From Bacteroidales bacterium (GTDB lineage: Bacteria; Bacteroidota; Bacteroidia; Bacteroidales; F082), in NCBI GenBank assembly GCA_028704385.1, contig JAQVLA010000003.1, positions 62,001 to 126,000 on the forward strand: a stretch of DNA of 64,000 bases. The letters run 5' to 3'. Positions 27,271 through 35,144 of this stretch are shown piece after piece; position 1 is the stretch's first letter, and every line of letters begins with the position of its first letter. A program made the position numbers and the translations under genes. The notes under the pieces were generated by a model, which saw only the letters and a list, made by a program, of their open reading frames with translations, was not told the origin of the DNA and ran no database searches.

Positions 27271-27585
27271 CTAGCGGTTAAGGTATTCAATACTGGTTAG
27301 TACAGCAAACGACACAAACAAAATGGCGACAATTAGCACAAGCCAGGTATAAATTTTCTTGTCGTATTTCAGATGCATAAAATAATAGGCCACCACAATC
27401 ACTTTCACAGTTGCAATAAGCAATGCGGTGAAAACTGACAGACTACGCAAATTAGCTCCAAAAACAGAAATAACAACAGTTATCACAGTGAGTAAAAGCA
27501 AAGCGATAAGTGTACTAAAATGATCTTTATAACTTGTGATATGAACTTGCTCCTCTTTATGAAGATTATCCTTTGTATGACTCAT
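27271..27585 (-). CDS. Cytochrome c oxidase subunit IV (caa3-type small subunit)
   Basis: This 104-residue protein has three predicted transmembrane helices (about 25-42, 48-70, 78-98) with the pattern VIVVAYYFMHLKYDKKIYTW, typical of prokaryotic cytochrome c oxidase subunit IV. It probably stabilises the oxidase core. ATG 27585 is used; the TTG at 27597 would overlap the preceding stop region and add only four residues. It sits between coxC and coxB. Confidence 0.9.
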   Translation of the reverse strand: MSHTKDNLHKEEQVHITSYKDHFSTLIALLLLTVITVVISVFGANLRSLSVFTALLIATVKVIVVAYYFMHLKYDKKIYTWLVLIVAILFVSFAVLTSIEYLNR

Positions 27586-27597
27586 AACAGTTAGCAA

Positions 27598-28227
27598 TTA
27601 ATGAATAAGATAAAATAAGGGAAACAGGTAAATCCAGATCAGGTCAACAAGATGCCAGTAGAGTCCGGCGTTCTCGGTAAGTGTATATTTTTCCTTATTG
27701 ACAAGTCCTTTATTGGTACGATGTATCACCACAGAGATGATAATTCCACCTATGATGATGTGCAGTGCGTGCAGGCCTGTCATAAAAAAATAAAGAAAAA
27801 AGAACAGGCTCTCCCCCGGAGGCAGATTATCATACACTTCAAATCCCGGAAACAATCCATGATGTATTTTAGCTGACCATTCAAAATATTTCACAATCAA
27901 AAAAACAATGGCAAGTCCAAGGGTTGTGTATAGCAATAATATTGACTTTTTGGCATTGCCTGTTTGAATGGCCGTGATGGACATTGCAATTGTCATGCTA
28001 CTTACAAGCAGTACTATGGTATTAAAAGTACCCATAGTCACATCAAGCTCAAACGAGGCCAATAAGAACGACTCGGGATTGAGGCTTCTGTACACCATAT
28101 ATACGATAAACAATCCGCCGAAAAGCAGCAGTTCAGTGAACAGAAAAAGCCACATCCCCATCTTTGAGGCCTCTGCATCTCTGTTGTGCCCCGAATTGGG
28201 CAAGCTAAAACCTGAAGTATGTTCCAT
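27598..28227 (-). CDS. coxC: Cytochrome c oxidase subunit III
   Basis: This 209-residue membrane protein has five transmembrane helices, the short form of subunit III found with caa3 oxidases. The N-terminal block SKMGMWLFLFTELLLFGGLF and the later HALHIIIGGIIISVVIHR and ENAGLYWHLVDLIWIYLFPL are family signatures, the last with the conserved WHxVDxIW. It surrounds and stabilises subunit I. It starts two bases after the coxA stop, in one operon. Confidence 0.94.
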   Translation of the reverse strand: MEHTSGFSLPNSGHNRDAEASKMGMWLFLFTELLLFGGLFIVYMVYRSLNPESFLLASFELDVTMGTFNTIVLLVSSMTIAMSITAIQTGNAKKSILLLYTTLGLAIVFLIVKYFEWSAKIHHGLFPGFEVYDNLPPGESLFFFLYFFMTGLHALHIIIGGIIISVVIHRTNKGLVNKEKYTLTENAGLYWHLVDLIWIYLFPLFYLIH

Positions 28228-28229
28228 AA

Positions 28230-29852
28230 CTATTCTTTTATCTCTGGTTTATGGTCGAAATCATAAGGGCCATCTTGCGGCAAAACCGGCATACGATCGA
28301 AATTGGCTAAAGGAGGTGGTGATAGCGTCTGCCATTCCAATGTAATTCCGGTTCCCCAAGGGTTGCGAACAATCGCTTCGCGTTTCCGTCTGAAACCGGC
28401 AATTAAATTGCCCAGCATGAGCAGAAGTCCAACTGCTACAATCCATGATCCAAAAGTGCTGATCATGTTTGGCAAATGAAATTCAGGCAAATAGTCATAA
28501 TAACGCCTTGGCATCCCCATGAGCCCCACGACCATCATCGGGAAATAAAGCAGGTTAAAACCAATAAACAAGATGAAAAAGGCAATATTGGCTACCAACT
28601 TATTATACATTCTTCCCCAAATTTTTGGATACCAGTAATGCAAAGCCCCGAAAAAGGCAAAACCTGTTCCGCCAAACATCACATAGTGGAAGTGCCCTAC
28701 CACAAAATAAGTATCATGCAGATGGATGTCGGCTGCCAGTGCTCCAAGCACCACCCCACTTAATCCACCGATCATAAACTGAAAAATAAATCCCAGTGCA
28801 TACAAAAGTGGTGGCTGCACATCAATTGAGCCTTTGTATAAAGTTGCAACCCAGTTGAATACTTTGATAGCAGTGGGGATAGCAACCAAAAAAGTCAGAA
28901 TGGAATAAATGATCCGGGCCGTACCACTCATGCCTGAAGTAAACATATGGTGTCCCCAAACAAAATAACCCACAAAAGCGATAGCCAGGGATGAGAAAGC
29001 AATGGCCTTGTAACCAAAGATGGTACGATTTGAAAATGTTGGCAACAGTTCCGAAATGATTCCAAAAGCCGGCAAAGCCATGATGTAAACCGCCGGATGG
29101 GAGTAAATCCAGAACAAATGCTGATATAAGATAGGATCACCGCCAATGGAAGGATCAAAGAGCCCGACTCCAAAAACACGTTCGGCAACAATCATCAACA
29201 GGGTGATTCCTACAATAGGAGTTGCCAGCAGCTGTATCCAGGAAGTAGCATACAAAGCCCAGGCGAAAAGCGGCATCTTCAGAAAGGTCATTCCCGGTGT
29301 TCGTAACCGATGGATGGTGACGATAAAATTTAATCCGGTCAAAATGGAAGAAAAACCCAATACAAAGGCAGCCAACACCGACATGGTGACATTCGTTCCG
29401 GTTTTTACACTATAGGGAGCATAAAATGTCCATCCAGTATCTGCCGGGCCGTCGCCAAAAATTAAAGTTGACAAGGCCATTATGGCACCAATGATATAAA
29501 TCCACCACGAAAGTAAGTTGAGCCGCGGAAATGATACATCATCCGTACCAAGCATGATTGGCAGGAAAAAATTTCCAAAGACAGCCGGGATACTTGGAAT
29601 GATAAAAAGAAATATCATAATCACGCCATGCATGGTAAATATCTGGTTGTAGGTTTGAGCTTCGAATAAATCCTTGCCCGGATTTAAGAGCTCCAAACGC
29701 ATCAACACACCCAGTGTGGCACCAACAAGAAAAAATGTGATCAACGAATAGAGGTATAAAAGTCCTATTCGTTTATGATCAACACTAAAAATCCAGGAAA
29801 AAATTCCTTTTTTAACCTGAAGATAGTTCAGATTCAATGCAGTACTTGTCAT
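28230..29852 (-). CDS. coxA: Cytochrome c oxidase subunit I (A2-type haem-copper oxidase)
   Basis: This 540-residue catalytic subunit reduces O2 to water and pumps protons. It contains the low-spin haem ligand region FTMHGVIMIF, the CuB ligands in HPAVYIMALPAFG and GHHMFTSGM, and the haem ligands in VVGHFHYVMFGG. Helix VI reads FWIYSHPAVY. It lacks the glutamate of A1 oxidases (HPEVY) and has YS directly before HP, which marks the A2 subgroup. Expected haem is A or related, fitting the ctaB gene at the end of the operon. Upstream is SCO1, the copper donor for subunit II. Confidence 0.96.
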   Translation of the reverse strand: MTSTALNLNYLQVKKGIFSWIFSVDHKRIGLLYLYSLITFFLVGATLGVLMRLELLNPGKDLFEAQTYNQIFTMHGVIMIFLFIIPSIPAVFGNFFLPIMLGTDDVSFPRLNLLSWWIYIIGAIMALSTLIFGDGPADTGWTFYAPYSVKTGTNVTMSVLAAFVLGFSSILTGLNFIVTIHRLRTPGMTFLKMPLFAWALYATSWIQLLATPIVGITLLMIVAERVFGVGLFDPSIGGDPILYQHLFWIYSHPAVYIMALPAFGIISELLPTFSNRTIFGYKAIAFSSLAIAFVGYFVWGHHMFTSGMSGTARIIYSILTFLVAIPTAIKVFNWVATLYKGSIDVQPPLLYALGFIFQFMIGGLSGVVLGALAADIHLHDTYFVVGHFHYVMFGGTGFAFFGALHYWYPKIWGRMYNKLVANIAFFILFIGFNLLYFPMMVVGLMGMPRRYYDYLPEFHLPNMISTFGSWIVAVGLLLMLGNLIAGFRRKREAIVRNPWGTGITLEWQTLSPPPLANFDRMPVLPQDGPYDFDHKPEIKE

Positions 29853-29855
29853 AGT

Positions 29856-30644
29856 TTAAAGTGCATTTTTGTTTTTCTTTCTGCGATTTGACAGGATGAG
29901 CGATCCCAAAAGAGCAAGTGCAAGCAACAAAATAATTGTGCCCGACACCCTGGTAACATTAAATACATAAGTCTTTCCTTCCGGATCGTAACTGAAACAA
30001 TAATCCAAAATTTTATTGATCGTTGGGCCGGAACGCTCCAAGCCCGCTTCCACAACAGCCATTTTCATATCAAATGGAAGATAATTCGTGCCATGCAGAT
30101 AACGGGTTATTTTTCCATGCGGACTAATCACAACCAATGTGGCAGGATGAATATATTCATCTCCCTCCTGCTTTACTTTGTACCCTATGTTATCCAGAAA
30201 ACGATCGATATTAAGGCTGTCGCCGGTAAAAAAGTGCCAGCCATGTTCCAGATCACCTTTGCCAACAAGTTTTGAGTAAGTACGTTTCTTGTTTTGAGCT
30301 AATACAGGACTTTCAATGTGAGAGAAACTAATTGTGAAAACCTGATAATCCTTTCCCAGCTCCAAATCAGACCTTTTCATCACATCGGCCAGTCCGTTCA
30401 GCAAAGGCGTGCAAATGCCAGGACATTCATAGTACACCATGGCAACAATCGTTGGTTTGTCAATGGCTTCTTTGATATTTACCTCACGAAAATTCTCGTC
30501 CGTAAAGACGATATCTTCCTCAATAAATTGATCCAGTTTTTCGTATACCCCTAACTCCTCTTGAGCCAAAATCGGGTTAAATACGATGAAAAATAACACC
30601 AACACCCAAAAACTTCGCGTTTTTGTTTTAATTAATAATCTCAT
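29856..30644 (-). CDS. SCO1/SenC family copper chaperone
   Basis: This 262-residue protein has a signal segment (about 10-27), a thioredoxin-like SCO domain and a C-terminal transmembrane helix (about 228-248). The copper site is visible: Cys74 and Cys78 in YECPGICTPLLNGL, and His166 in EYIHPATLVV. SCO proteins load copper into the CuA site of oxidase subunit II. It is the first gene of the caa3 unit, 4 bases before coxA. A candidate operator (30692-30710) lies 47 bases upstream. The extra C-terminal helix suggests attachment to the membrane by that end. Confidence 0.92.
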   Translation of the reverse strand: MRLLIKTKTRSFWVLVLFFIVFNPILAQEELGVYEKLDQFIEEDIVFTDENFREVNIKEAIDKPTIVAMVYYECPGICTPLLNGLADVMKRSDLELGKDYQVFTISFSHIESPVLAQNKKRTYSKLVGKGDLEHGWHFFTGDSLNIDRFLDNIGYKVKQEGDEYIHPATLVVISPHGKITRYLHGTNYLPFDMKMAVVEAGLERSGPTINKILDYCFSYDPEGKTYVFNVTRVSGTIILLLALALLGSLILSNRRKKNKNAL

Positions 30645-30691
30645 TTATAATTATTTAAGCAGTTTTTGCAACGACTTATTTCGAGCCGCTA

Positions 30692-30710
30692 ATTTAGATT
30701 TATTCTAAAT
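30692..30710 (-). promoter_or_regulatory. Candidate operator ATTTAGA-N5-TCTAAAT upstream of SCO1/caa3
   Basis: A perfect 19-bp dyad, ATTTAGA (30692-30698) and TCTAAAT (30704-30710), lies 47 bases before the SCO1 start. The 236-base gap between SCO1 and DUF4920 also holds a small palindrome AATCG-TTTT-CGATT near 30738-30751, and no other clear feature. Confidence 0.55.
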
Positions 30711-30880
30711 AAAAACAAACTTTAATCTAATAATTTGCAATCGTTTTCGATTAAGCACAAAAAGTCGTCACAAATCTTTAAGGAGTCAAGGGTAATAAAC
30801 CCTCAGAAGCAGAAATGCGTTTCAACAACTTGCGGGAGCATTAAACAGAATTATTGATGATTGCTGCAAAAATTTGCTAA

Positions 30881-31408
30881 TTACTCTATAATTACGCCTT
30901 TTGCATCGAGGGTATATTTCCATTCGGGTTGTGTAATGGCATCAATTTCTTCCTGGCTTTTACCGGCATCTGCAGCATAATGTTTGAGCATTTCAACCGG
31001 GATGAGTTCGCGGATGGCAGTGCCTTGCGCCCATACCGCTTTTCCGGCAGCATCTTTTGGAACCTCATAAGCATGATCGAGCATATTCACCATCAACTCT
31101 TCCCCATTCTCAAGTCCGATTGTAAGCCAGCATCCACTGTGCTGACACACCTCACTGATCGTTCCGGTAAGTTTTAATTCGAAAGTTGTATCAACAGTAA
31201 TCTGTGCCAGCGCGTCATTTACCGCAAGGGCATTTTCTTTTGTTATTTCCTGACCAAAGTTTCCGGTTGCCTGAACAGCTTGGTCTGCTGATGAAGCCAT
31301 GTGAGCGTGGTTGTGACCTTCGTGGTTTTGCTGGTTGTTGAAATTACATCCCGCAAAAAAAATCAGCCCAAACAGGATTAATCCGTTTATCAAAATTCGA
31401 TTTTGCAT
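30881..31408 (-). CDS. DUF4920 domain lipoprotein, possible copper-handling protein
   Basis: This 175-residue lipoprotein has its lipobox at Cys21 (FFAGC). A His-rich stretch follows (HEGHNHAHM, about 28-37), then the DUF4920 domain. That domain is an OB-like fold with the motif EVCQHSGCWLTI (Cys88 and Cys93) and a conserved ending IRELIPVEMLKHYA. The family function is not established. The His-rich segment, paired cysteines and position next to SCO1 and the copper-dependent oxidases suggest metal binding, which is inference. It has its own promoter (31432-31439) next to a 39-bp inverted repeat. Confidence 0.82.
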   Translation of the reverse strand: MQNRILINGLILFGLIFFAGCNFNNQQNHEGHNHAHMASSADQAVQATGNFGQEITKENALAVNDALAQITVDTTFELKLTGTISEVCQHSGCWLTIGLENGEELMVNMLDHAYEVPKDAAGKAVWAQGTAIRELIPVEMLKHYAADAGKSQEEIDAITQPEWKYTLDAKGVIIE

Positions 31409-31431
31409 AATTGTGTTGTGATAATTTGTCG

Positions 31432-31439
31432 CAAAAGTA
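31432..31439 (-). promoter_or_regulatory. -7 promoter element TACTTTTG of the DUF4920 gene
   Basis: TACTTTTG on the minus strand matches TAnnTTTG and ends 23 bases before the ATG at 31408. The dyad at 31446-31484 covers the expected -33 region, so a protein bound there would block transcription. Confidence 0.62.
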
Positions 31440-31445
31440 AAATAA

Positions 31446-31484
31446 AAATCCTTTTATTTAGACCTGTTCTAAATAAAAGGATTT
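31446..31484 (-). promoter_or_regulatory. 39-bp inverted repeat: candidate operator core inside a terminator-like hairpin
   Basis: Two perfect 17-base arms (31446-31462 and 31468-31484) flank a 5-base centre. The inner 19 bp (31456-31474) are ATTTAGA-N5-TCTAAAT, the same dyad as at 30692. On the minus strand the repeat is followed by a T-rich stretch. It could therefore both end transcripts from the TauE/UreH-like gene upstream and act as operator for DUF4920. Confidence 0.65.
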
Positions 31485-31536
31485 GCTTTCAAGGCGCTCT
31501 ATGAAAAAAGATCAGAAAAGTGAGCTGCGAATAAAT

Positions 31537-32289
31537 TTAAAATTCTCTAACTTCCATTGTCTTATCAGGGCTGCAACAACTGCCCTTTACTTTCATTTCT
31601 TTTTCAGGTGTAAGCATTTGACTTTTAGGGCTGATGTAAGGTATCCCCAAAGATAAGCCCCTCAAGATGAAGATGATCCCCAACATGACAATAAAAACCG
31701 GAATGATCTGGTTCATTTGCTTTCTGAGCTTTTGCCCGATCACATTTCCTATTAGTGCAACGCTCATCATTACAGGTAAAGTTCCCAGTCCGAAGACAAA
31801 CATAAATGCTGTTCCACTAACAACATCGTTAGTATTTAGAGCTCCTGCCACAGCAACATAAACCAAACCACAAGGCAGCAGCCCATTCAAAAGGCCAATA
31901 ACCAGCAGGTTCTTATAGGATGCCTTTCCAAAAAGCTTCCTGAACTTTGCAATCAGGCGGGCGGCATATCCGGTGAGCAGTTGGTCAAGGCTTATTTTTC
32001 CGCGAAACAACATTGGAAAAAGCACCGAAAGTATCATTACCACGCCAATCAAAATGGAAGCCCATTGCTGAAACCCTGCCATTTGAATGCCTTTCCCAAG
32101 TAATCCAAAAGCAGCTCCTAACAAACCATAAGTAGTTGCTCTGCCAAAATTATACAGCAATACGCCTACTGTTTTGCCTGCCCAGCTTCGGTCTCCAACA
32201 GGTAAGGCCACAGCGATAGGACCACACATGCCAATGCAATGAAAACTCCCGATTAACCCAATCGTTAAAGCAGTATAAAGATCAGTCAT
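31537..32289 (-). CDS. Sulfite exporter TauE/SafE (UreH-like) family membrane protein of the cbb3 assembly cluster
   Basis: This 250-residue protein has about six to seven transmembrane helices and starts with the motif LIGSFHCIGMCGPIAVALPV, typical of the UreH/TauE-like proteins found beside cbb3 oxidase genes. A second conserved block is IGLLNGLLPCGLVYVAVAGA. The HCxGMCG and LPCG cysteines and histidine suggest metal transport, probably copper, for oxidase maturation. The C-terminal tail carries GSCCSPD, an extra cysteine pair outside the membrane part. It starts four bases after ccoH. Family function is not proven. Confidence 0.83.
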   Translation of the reverse strand: MTDLYTALTIGLIGSFHCIGMCGPIAVALPVGDRSWAGKTVGVLLYNFGRATTYGLLGAAFGLLGKGIQMAGFQQWASILIGVVMILSVLFPMLFRGKISLDQLLTGYAARLIAKFRKLFGKASYKNLLVIGLLNGLLPCGLVYVAVAGALNTNDVVSGTAFMFVFGLGTLPVMMSVALIGNVIGQKLRKQMNQIIPVFIVMLGIIFILRGLSLGIPYISPKSQMLTPEKEMKVKGSCCSPDKTMEVREF

Positions 32290-32292
32290 CTT

Positions 32293-32739
32293 TTAGTAGA
32301 TATTGATTTGCTTTTCAGTGTAATAGTTTGATTGCTTGTATTGCCAATCCATTTTAAGCATATACCGGCCTTTTAGCGAAGTAACATCAAAATACAGTTT
32401 TCCATTGGTATCAGTTTCGATGAGAAAAATTTTGTCCTTTGTGTCATCAGCAATATGATAAAGTTGAATTTCACCGGTAATATATTCTGGTTCAATCATT
32501 TCAGGAAACTGTAAAATCAAAATTCCACCTTCCACCTTAACATTGATTTGCTCAGAAAGTGAAAGGGCATTCTGTCGCTTCTCGATCAAATCCTGATGCG
32601 ATTGCCCTTTGGGATAATAATCCGGCTCAACCAAACTGATCTCTTCGCGCATCATTAAAGCAGCAAAAACGATCAACATAATCATAAAGGCAGCCGTCCA
32701 GATAAATAATTTAGTTCCCCAGTTCCATTTCATAGTCAT
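32293..32739 (-). CDS. ccoH: FixH/CcoH family cbb3 oxidase assembly protein
   Basis: This 148-residue protein has one N-terminal transmembrane helix (about 9-29) and a periplasmic beta domain ending YYTEKQINIY. The start MKWNWGTKLFIWTAAFMIML and the phrase VEPDYYPKGQSHQDLIEKRQ are typical of Bacteroidota FixH. It assists assembly of the cbb3 oxidase with CcoI. ATG 32739 (or 32733 two codons later) is preferred to the upstream option at 32814, which would run back inside ccoG. It lies 4 bases after the ccoG stop. Confidence 0.9.
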   Translation of the reverse strand: MTMKWNWGTKLFIWTAAFMIMLIVFAALMMREEISLVEPDYYPKGQSHQDLIEKRQNALSLSEQINVKVEGGILILQFPEMIEPEYITGEIQLYHIADDTKDKIFLIETDTNGKLYFDVTSLKGRYMLKMDWQYKQSNYYTEKQINIY

Positions 32740-32743
32740 TGTA

Positions 32744-34198
32744 TTAATTCTTCTGATCCAGCCTGTTAGGCCCGATAAAAGTTGTTTTATAACTCGAAAG
32801 CAATTTATCGTCACTTCTTACCTCAATTACTATTCGTGTATTACTTGCATTCAAGCTTGCTTTATCGATGATTACCAAAAAATTAGCCTCTCTGATATCA
32901 CCACCTTCAACCACAATAGGATCGCCCATAATTTTGATCTCACCCTGGTGAGAAACAAGCGCCAGCTCAACAGGAAGATTATTCCTGGTTTTATTTACCA
33001 GTTGAATTTTGTAAACATTTGACAACTGATTGGGGCCATATTCCTGAAACAGTGTTGCCGGAACACGTAAAATAGTTGCTTCCACATCCGAACGCAGTGA
33101 AAACAGCGTACCCACAACCAACAATAAAATTGTCAGAACTACCGAATAAGCAATCGTGCGTCCGTTGAATATTTTTCGCACGCCTTCGGAAATGCCTTTT
33201 TCAGAATCATATCTTATCAAACCCTTTGGCAGTCCTACCCTGTTCATGATGCTGTCGCAGGCATCAATACAAGCCGTACAGTTGATACATTCGAGTTGGG
33301 TTCCATTTCGAATATCGATGCCGGTAGGACAAACGGTGATACAGCTTTTACAATCGATGCAATCACCTTTAGTTGTTGATGCTCTGTTTTCGAGTGGATT
33401 ATATTTTCCTTTGGGCTCACCTCGTTTATAATCGTACGCCACAACAATGGATTTGCTGTCCAGAAGCACCCCTTGCAAGCGACCATAAGGGCAGGCAATC
33501 AAACACACCTGTTCGCGGAAAAAGGCAAAGATGAAATAAAACACCCCCGAAAATAAAATGATGGCCACAAAACTTGCCAGATTTGCCATCGGTCCGGTTT
33601 CAACCAGTTCTTTTAACCTGTCAATTCCAACGATATAAGCCAGAAAGGTATTTGAAATTGCAAAAGCAATCGCATAAAATATAAAATGCTTAAGTGTTTT
33701 CTTCCAGATTTTTTCAAAATTCCAGGACTGACGTGCCAGTTTTTTTTGCTTGCTAAAGTCGCCTTCGATCCAGTACTCAATTTGCCTGAAGACAAACTCC
33801 ATAAAAATTGTTTGCGGACACACCCAGCCACAAAAAATCCTGCCAAAAATCACAGTAAACAAGATGATAAAAACGATGAAAGTGATCAATGACAGCACAA
33901 CCAGATGAAAATCCTGTGGCCAGAATAGTTGTCCAAAGAGGATAAATTTCCGTTCAAAAATATTGAACAGCATAAAAGGCTCGCCTTTATATTTGATAAA
34001 AGGGCCGACAAACAAAAGTGCGAGCAGCACAATCGCTACTTTCCAGCGATAGTTGTAAAGTTTTCCTTTGGGCTTTTTGGGATAGATCCAGGCTCTTTTA
34101 CCAGCGCTGTCAATCGTACTTATTTTATCCCTAAAACTTCCACTTTTGGGTTGGTAAACATCTTCATCGAAATTACTATTTGTTTTATTCTGGTTCAT
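32744..34198 (-). CDS. ccoG: Cytochrome c oxidase accessory protein CcoG (FixG/RdxA)
   Basis: This 484-residue membrane iron-sulfur protein is of the CcoG family, which reduces copper for cbb3 oxidase assembly. It begins with a soluble segment, then helices containing FGRIFCGWVCPQTIFMEFVF (the NapH/CcoG CxxxCP motif). Two 4Fe-4S motifs follow, CIDCKSCITVCPTG and CINCTACIDAC. A C-terminal immunoglobulin-like periplasmic domain (about 370-484) follows the last helix. It is first of a ccoG-ccoH-TauE unit, separated from ccoP by a terminator-like hairpin. Confidence 0.95.
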   Translation of the reverse strand: MNQNKTNSNFDEDVYQPKSGSFRDKISTIDSAGKRAWIYPKKPKGKLYNYRWKVAIVLLALLFVGPFIKYKGEPFMLFNIFERKFILFGQLFWPQDFHLVVLSLITFIVFIILFTVIFGRIFCGWVCPQTIFMEFVFRQIEYWIEGDFSKQKKLARQSWNFEKIWKKTLKHFIFYAIAFAISNTFLAYIVGIDRLKELVETGPMANLASFVAIILFSGVFYFIFAFFREQVCLIACPYGRLQGVLLDSKSIVVAYDYKRGEPKGKYNPLENRASTTKGDCIDCKSCITVCPTGIDIRNGTQLECINCTACIDACDSIMNRVGLPKGLIRYDSEKGISEGVRKIFNGRTIAYSVVLTILLLVVGTLFSLRSDVEATILRVPATLFQEYGPNQLSNVYKIQLVNKTRNNLPVELALVSHQGEIKIMGDPIVVEGGDIREANFLVIIDKASLNASNTRIVIEVRSDDKLLSSYKTTFIGPNRLDQKN

Positions 34199-34221
34199 TT
34201 GATTCAGGTTTGAAGCAAAAC

Positions 34222-34266
34222 AAAGCCGGAATCACTCTGAAAGGAATTCAAAGATCGTCCGGCTTT
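34222..34266 (-). terminator. Terminator-like hairpin between ccoP and ccoG
   Basis: Perfect 9-bp arms AAAGCCGGA (34222-34230) and TCCGGCTTT (34258-34266) have a 27-base loop. On the minus strand a T-rich stretch follows. It probably ends or weakens transcription after ccoP. Confidence 0.6.
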
Positions 34267-34294
34267 ATTACTATGTAATTTTGGTTTGCATTAT

Positions 34295-34906
34295 TTATTC
34301 ATACAGCTCACCTTGTGGTTCTTTCGGGCTGGCCGGAGTACTACCATGAAGATCAACCAAAATATAACTAATCACCTCAAGGCGCTGTTTTTCTGAAAGT
34401 TGCCCTTTATAGGAAATCATCCCTTTTTCGAGCACACCATTTTCAACAACAGTCCATAAGTCTTCCAGCTTGTTGCCATGTATCCAATAATTATCTGTCA
34501 TATTAGGTCCTACCAAGCCACCACCGTCAACCAAATGGCATACGGCACAAATCTTATCCCAGGTTTCTTTGCCACTGGCAAGCGATCCTGCGTCCTGAAG
34601 CAAAACCAATTCAAATGGTGCATTACCAGCATCCCGCTCTGCGGCTACCGCACCAGCAGCAGCCATTTCCTTCTGAAACTCTTTAGCCTGCATCAGATCA
34701 TCGGCTCTAAAAACCCAAAGCCGGACCAAATACACTGCAGCAAAGACAATACACAGGATAAACAACCATTTCCACCAGGGTGGCAAATCATTGTCCAGCT
34801 CTTGAATACCATCGTATGAATGATTCTTGATGAGCTTATCGTTTGTCAGGGTGTCAATTTCATAGTGATCATCCTGCACCGGTTGATTTTTATTTTCTGT
34901 TGTCAT
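34295..34906 (-). CDS. ccoP: cbb3 oxidase subunit CcoP, single-haem form
   Basis: This 203-residue subunit passes electrons to CcoO/CcoN. It has the N-terminal CcoP domain with HSYDGIQELDNDLPPWWKWL and one transmembrane helix (about 45-67). A single cytochrome c domain follows with haem motif CAVCH (120-124) and a Met ligand in EKGMISYKGQL. Proteobacterial CcoP has two haem c motifs and about 300 residues; this one has one, as is common in Bacteroidota. It follows ccoQ by 26 bases in the ccoS-NO-Q-P transcript. Confidence 0.95.
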   Translation of the reverse strand: MTTENKNQPVQDDHYEIDTLTNDKLIKNHSYDGIQELDNDLPPWWKWLFILCIVFAAVYLVRLWVFRADDLMQAKEFQKEMAAAGAVAAERDAGNAPFELVLLQDAGSLASGKETWDKICAVCHLVDGGGLVGPNMTDNYWIHGNKLEDLWTVVENGVLEKGMISYKGQLSEKQRLEVISYILVDLHGSTPASPKEPQGELYE

Positions 34907-34932
34907 AATCGAAGGTTTTCTTTTGTTAATTC

Positions 34933-35136
34933 TTAATGACTGCTTTCTGCATAGCTTTTGGGCTCAGTTTGATCCTTTTCGAGGGGCAGGCGGCTGATCT
35001 CATCCACTTCATTTCTATCCATCTTTACCACCCTATAGATCATAATGATAAAAAACACCAGGAAGATCAGCAATCCAAGAATTGGAAAAATCTGGATGTT
35101 AGCTATGTTTTCGAGCGCATTGGTTACGATTTTCAT
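34933..35136 (-). CDS. ccoQ: CcoQ-like small subunit of cbb3 oxidase
   Basis: This 67-residue protein has one transmembrane helix (about 16-37) with IYRVVKMDRNEVDEISRLPL after it. Size, topology and position between ccoNO and ccoP identify it as the CcoQ/FixQ-type subunit, which stabilises the complex. Sequence conservation in this family is low, so position carries much of the weight. It starts 8 bases after the ccoNO stop. Confidence 0.85.
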   Translation of the reverse strand: MKIVTNALENIANIQIFPILGLLIFLVFFIIMIYRVVKMDRNEVDEISRLPLEKDQTEPKSYAESSH

Positions 35137-35144
35137 AAGTCGAA

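Noticed and set aside
30780-30800. Small AGGGT/ACCCT hairpin after DUF4920 as a terminator
   Set aside because: The stem is only five pairs and no T-run follows on the minus strand.
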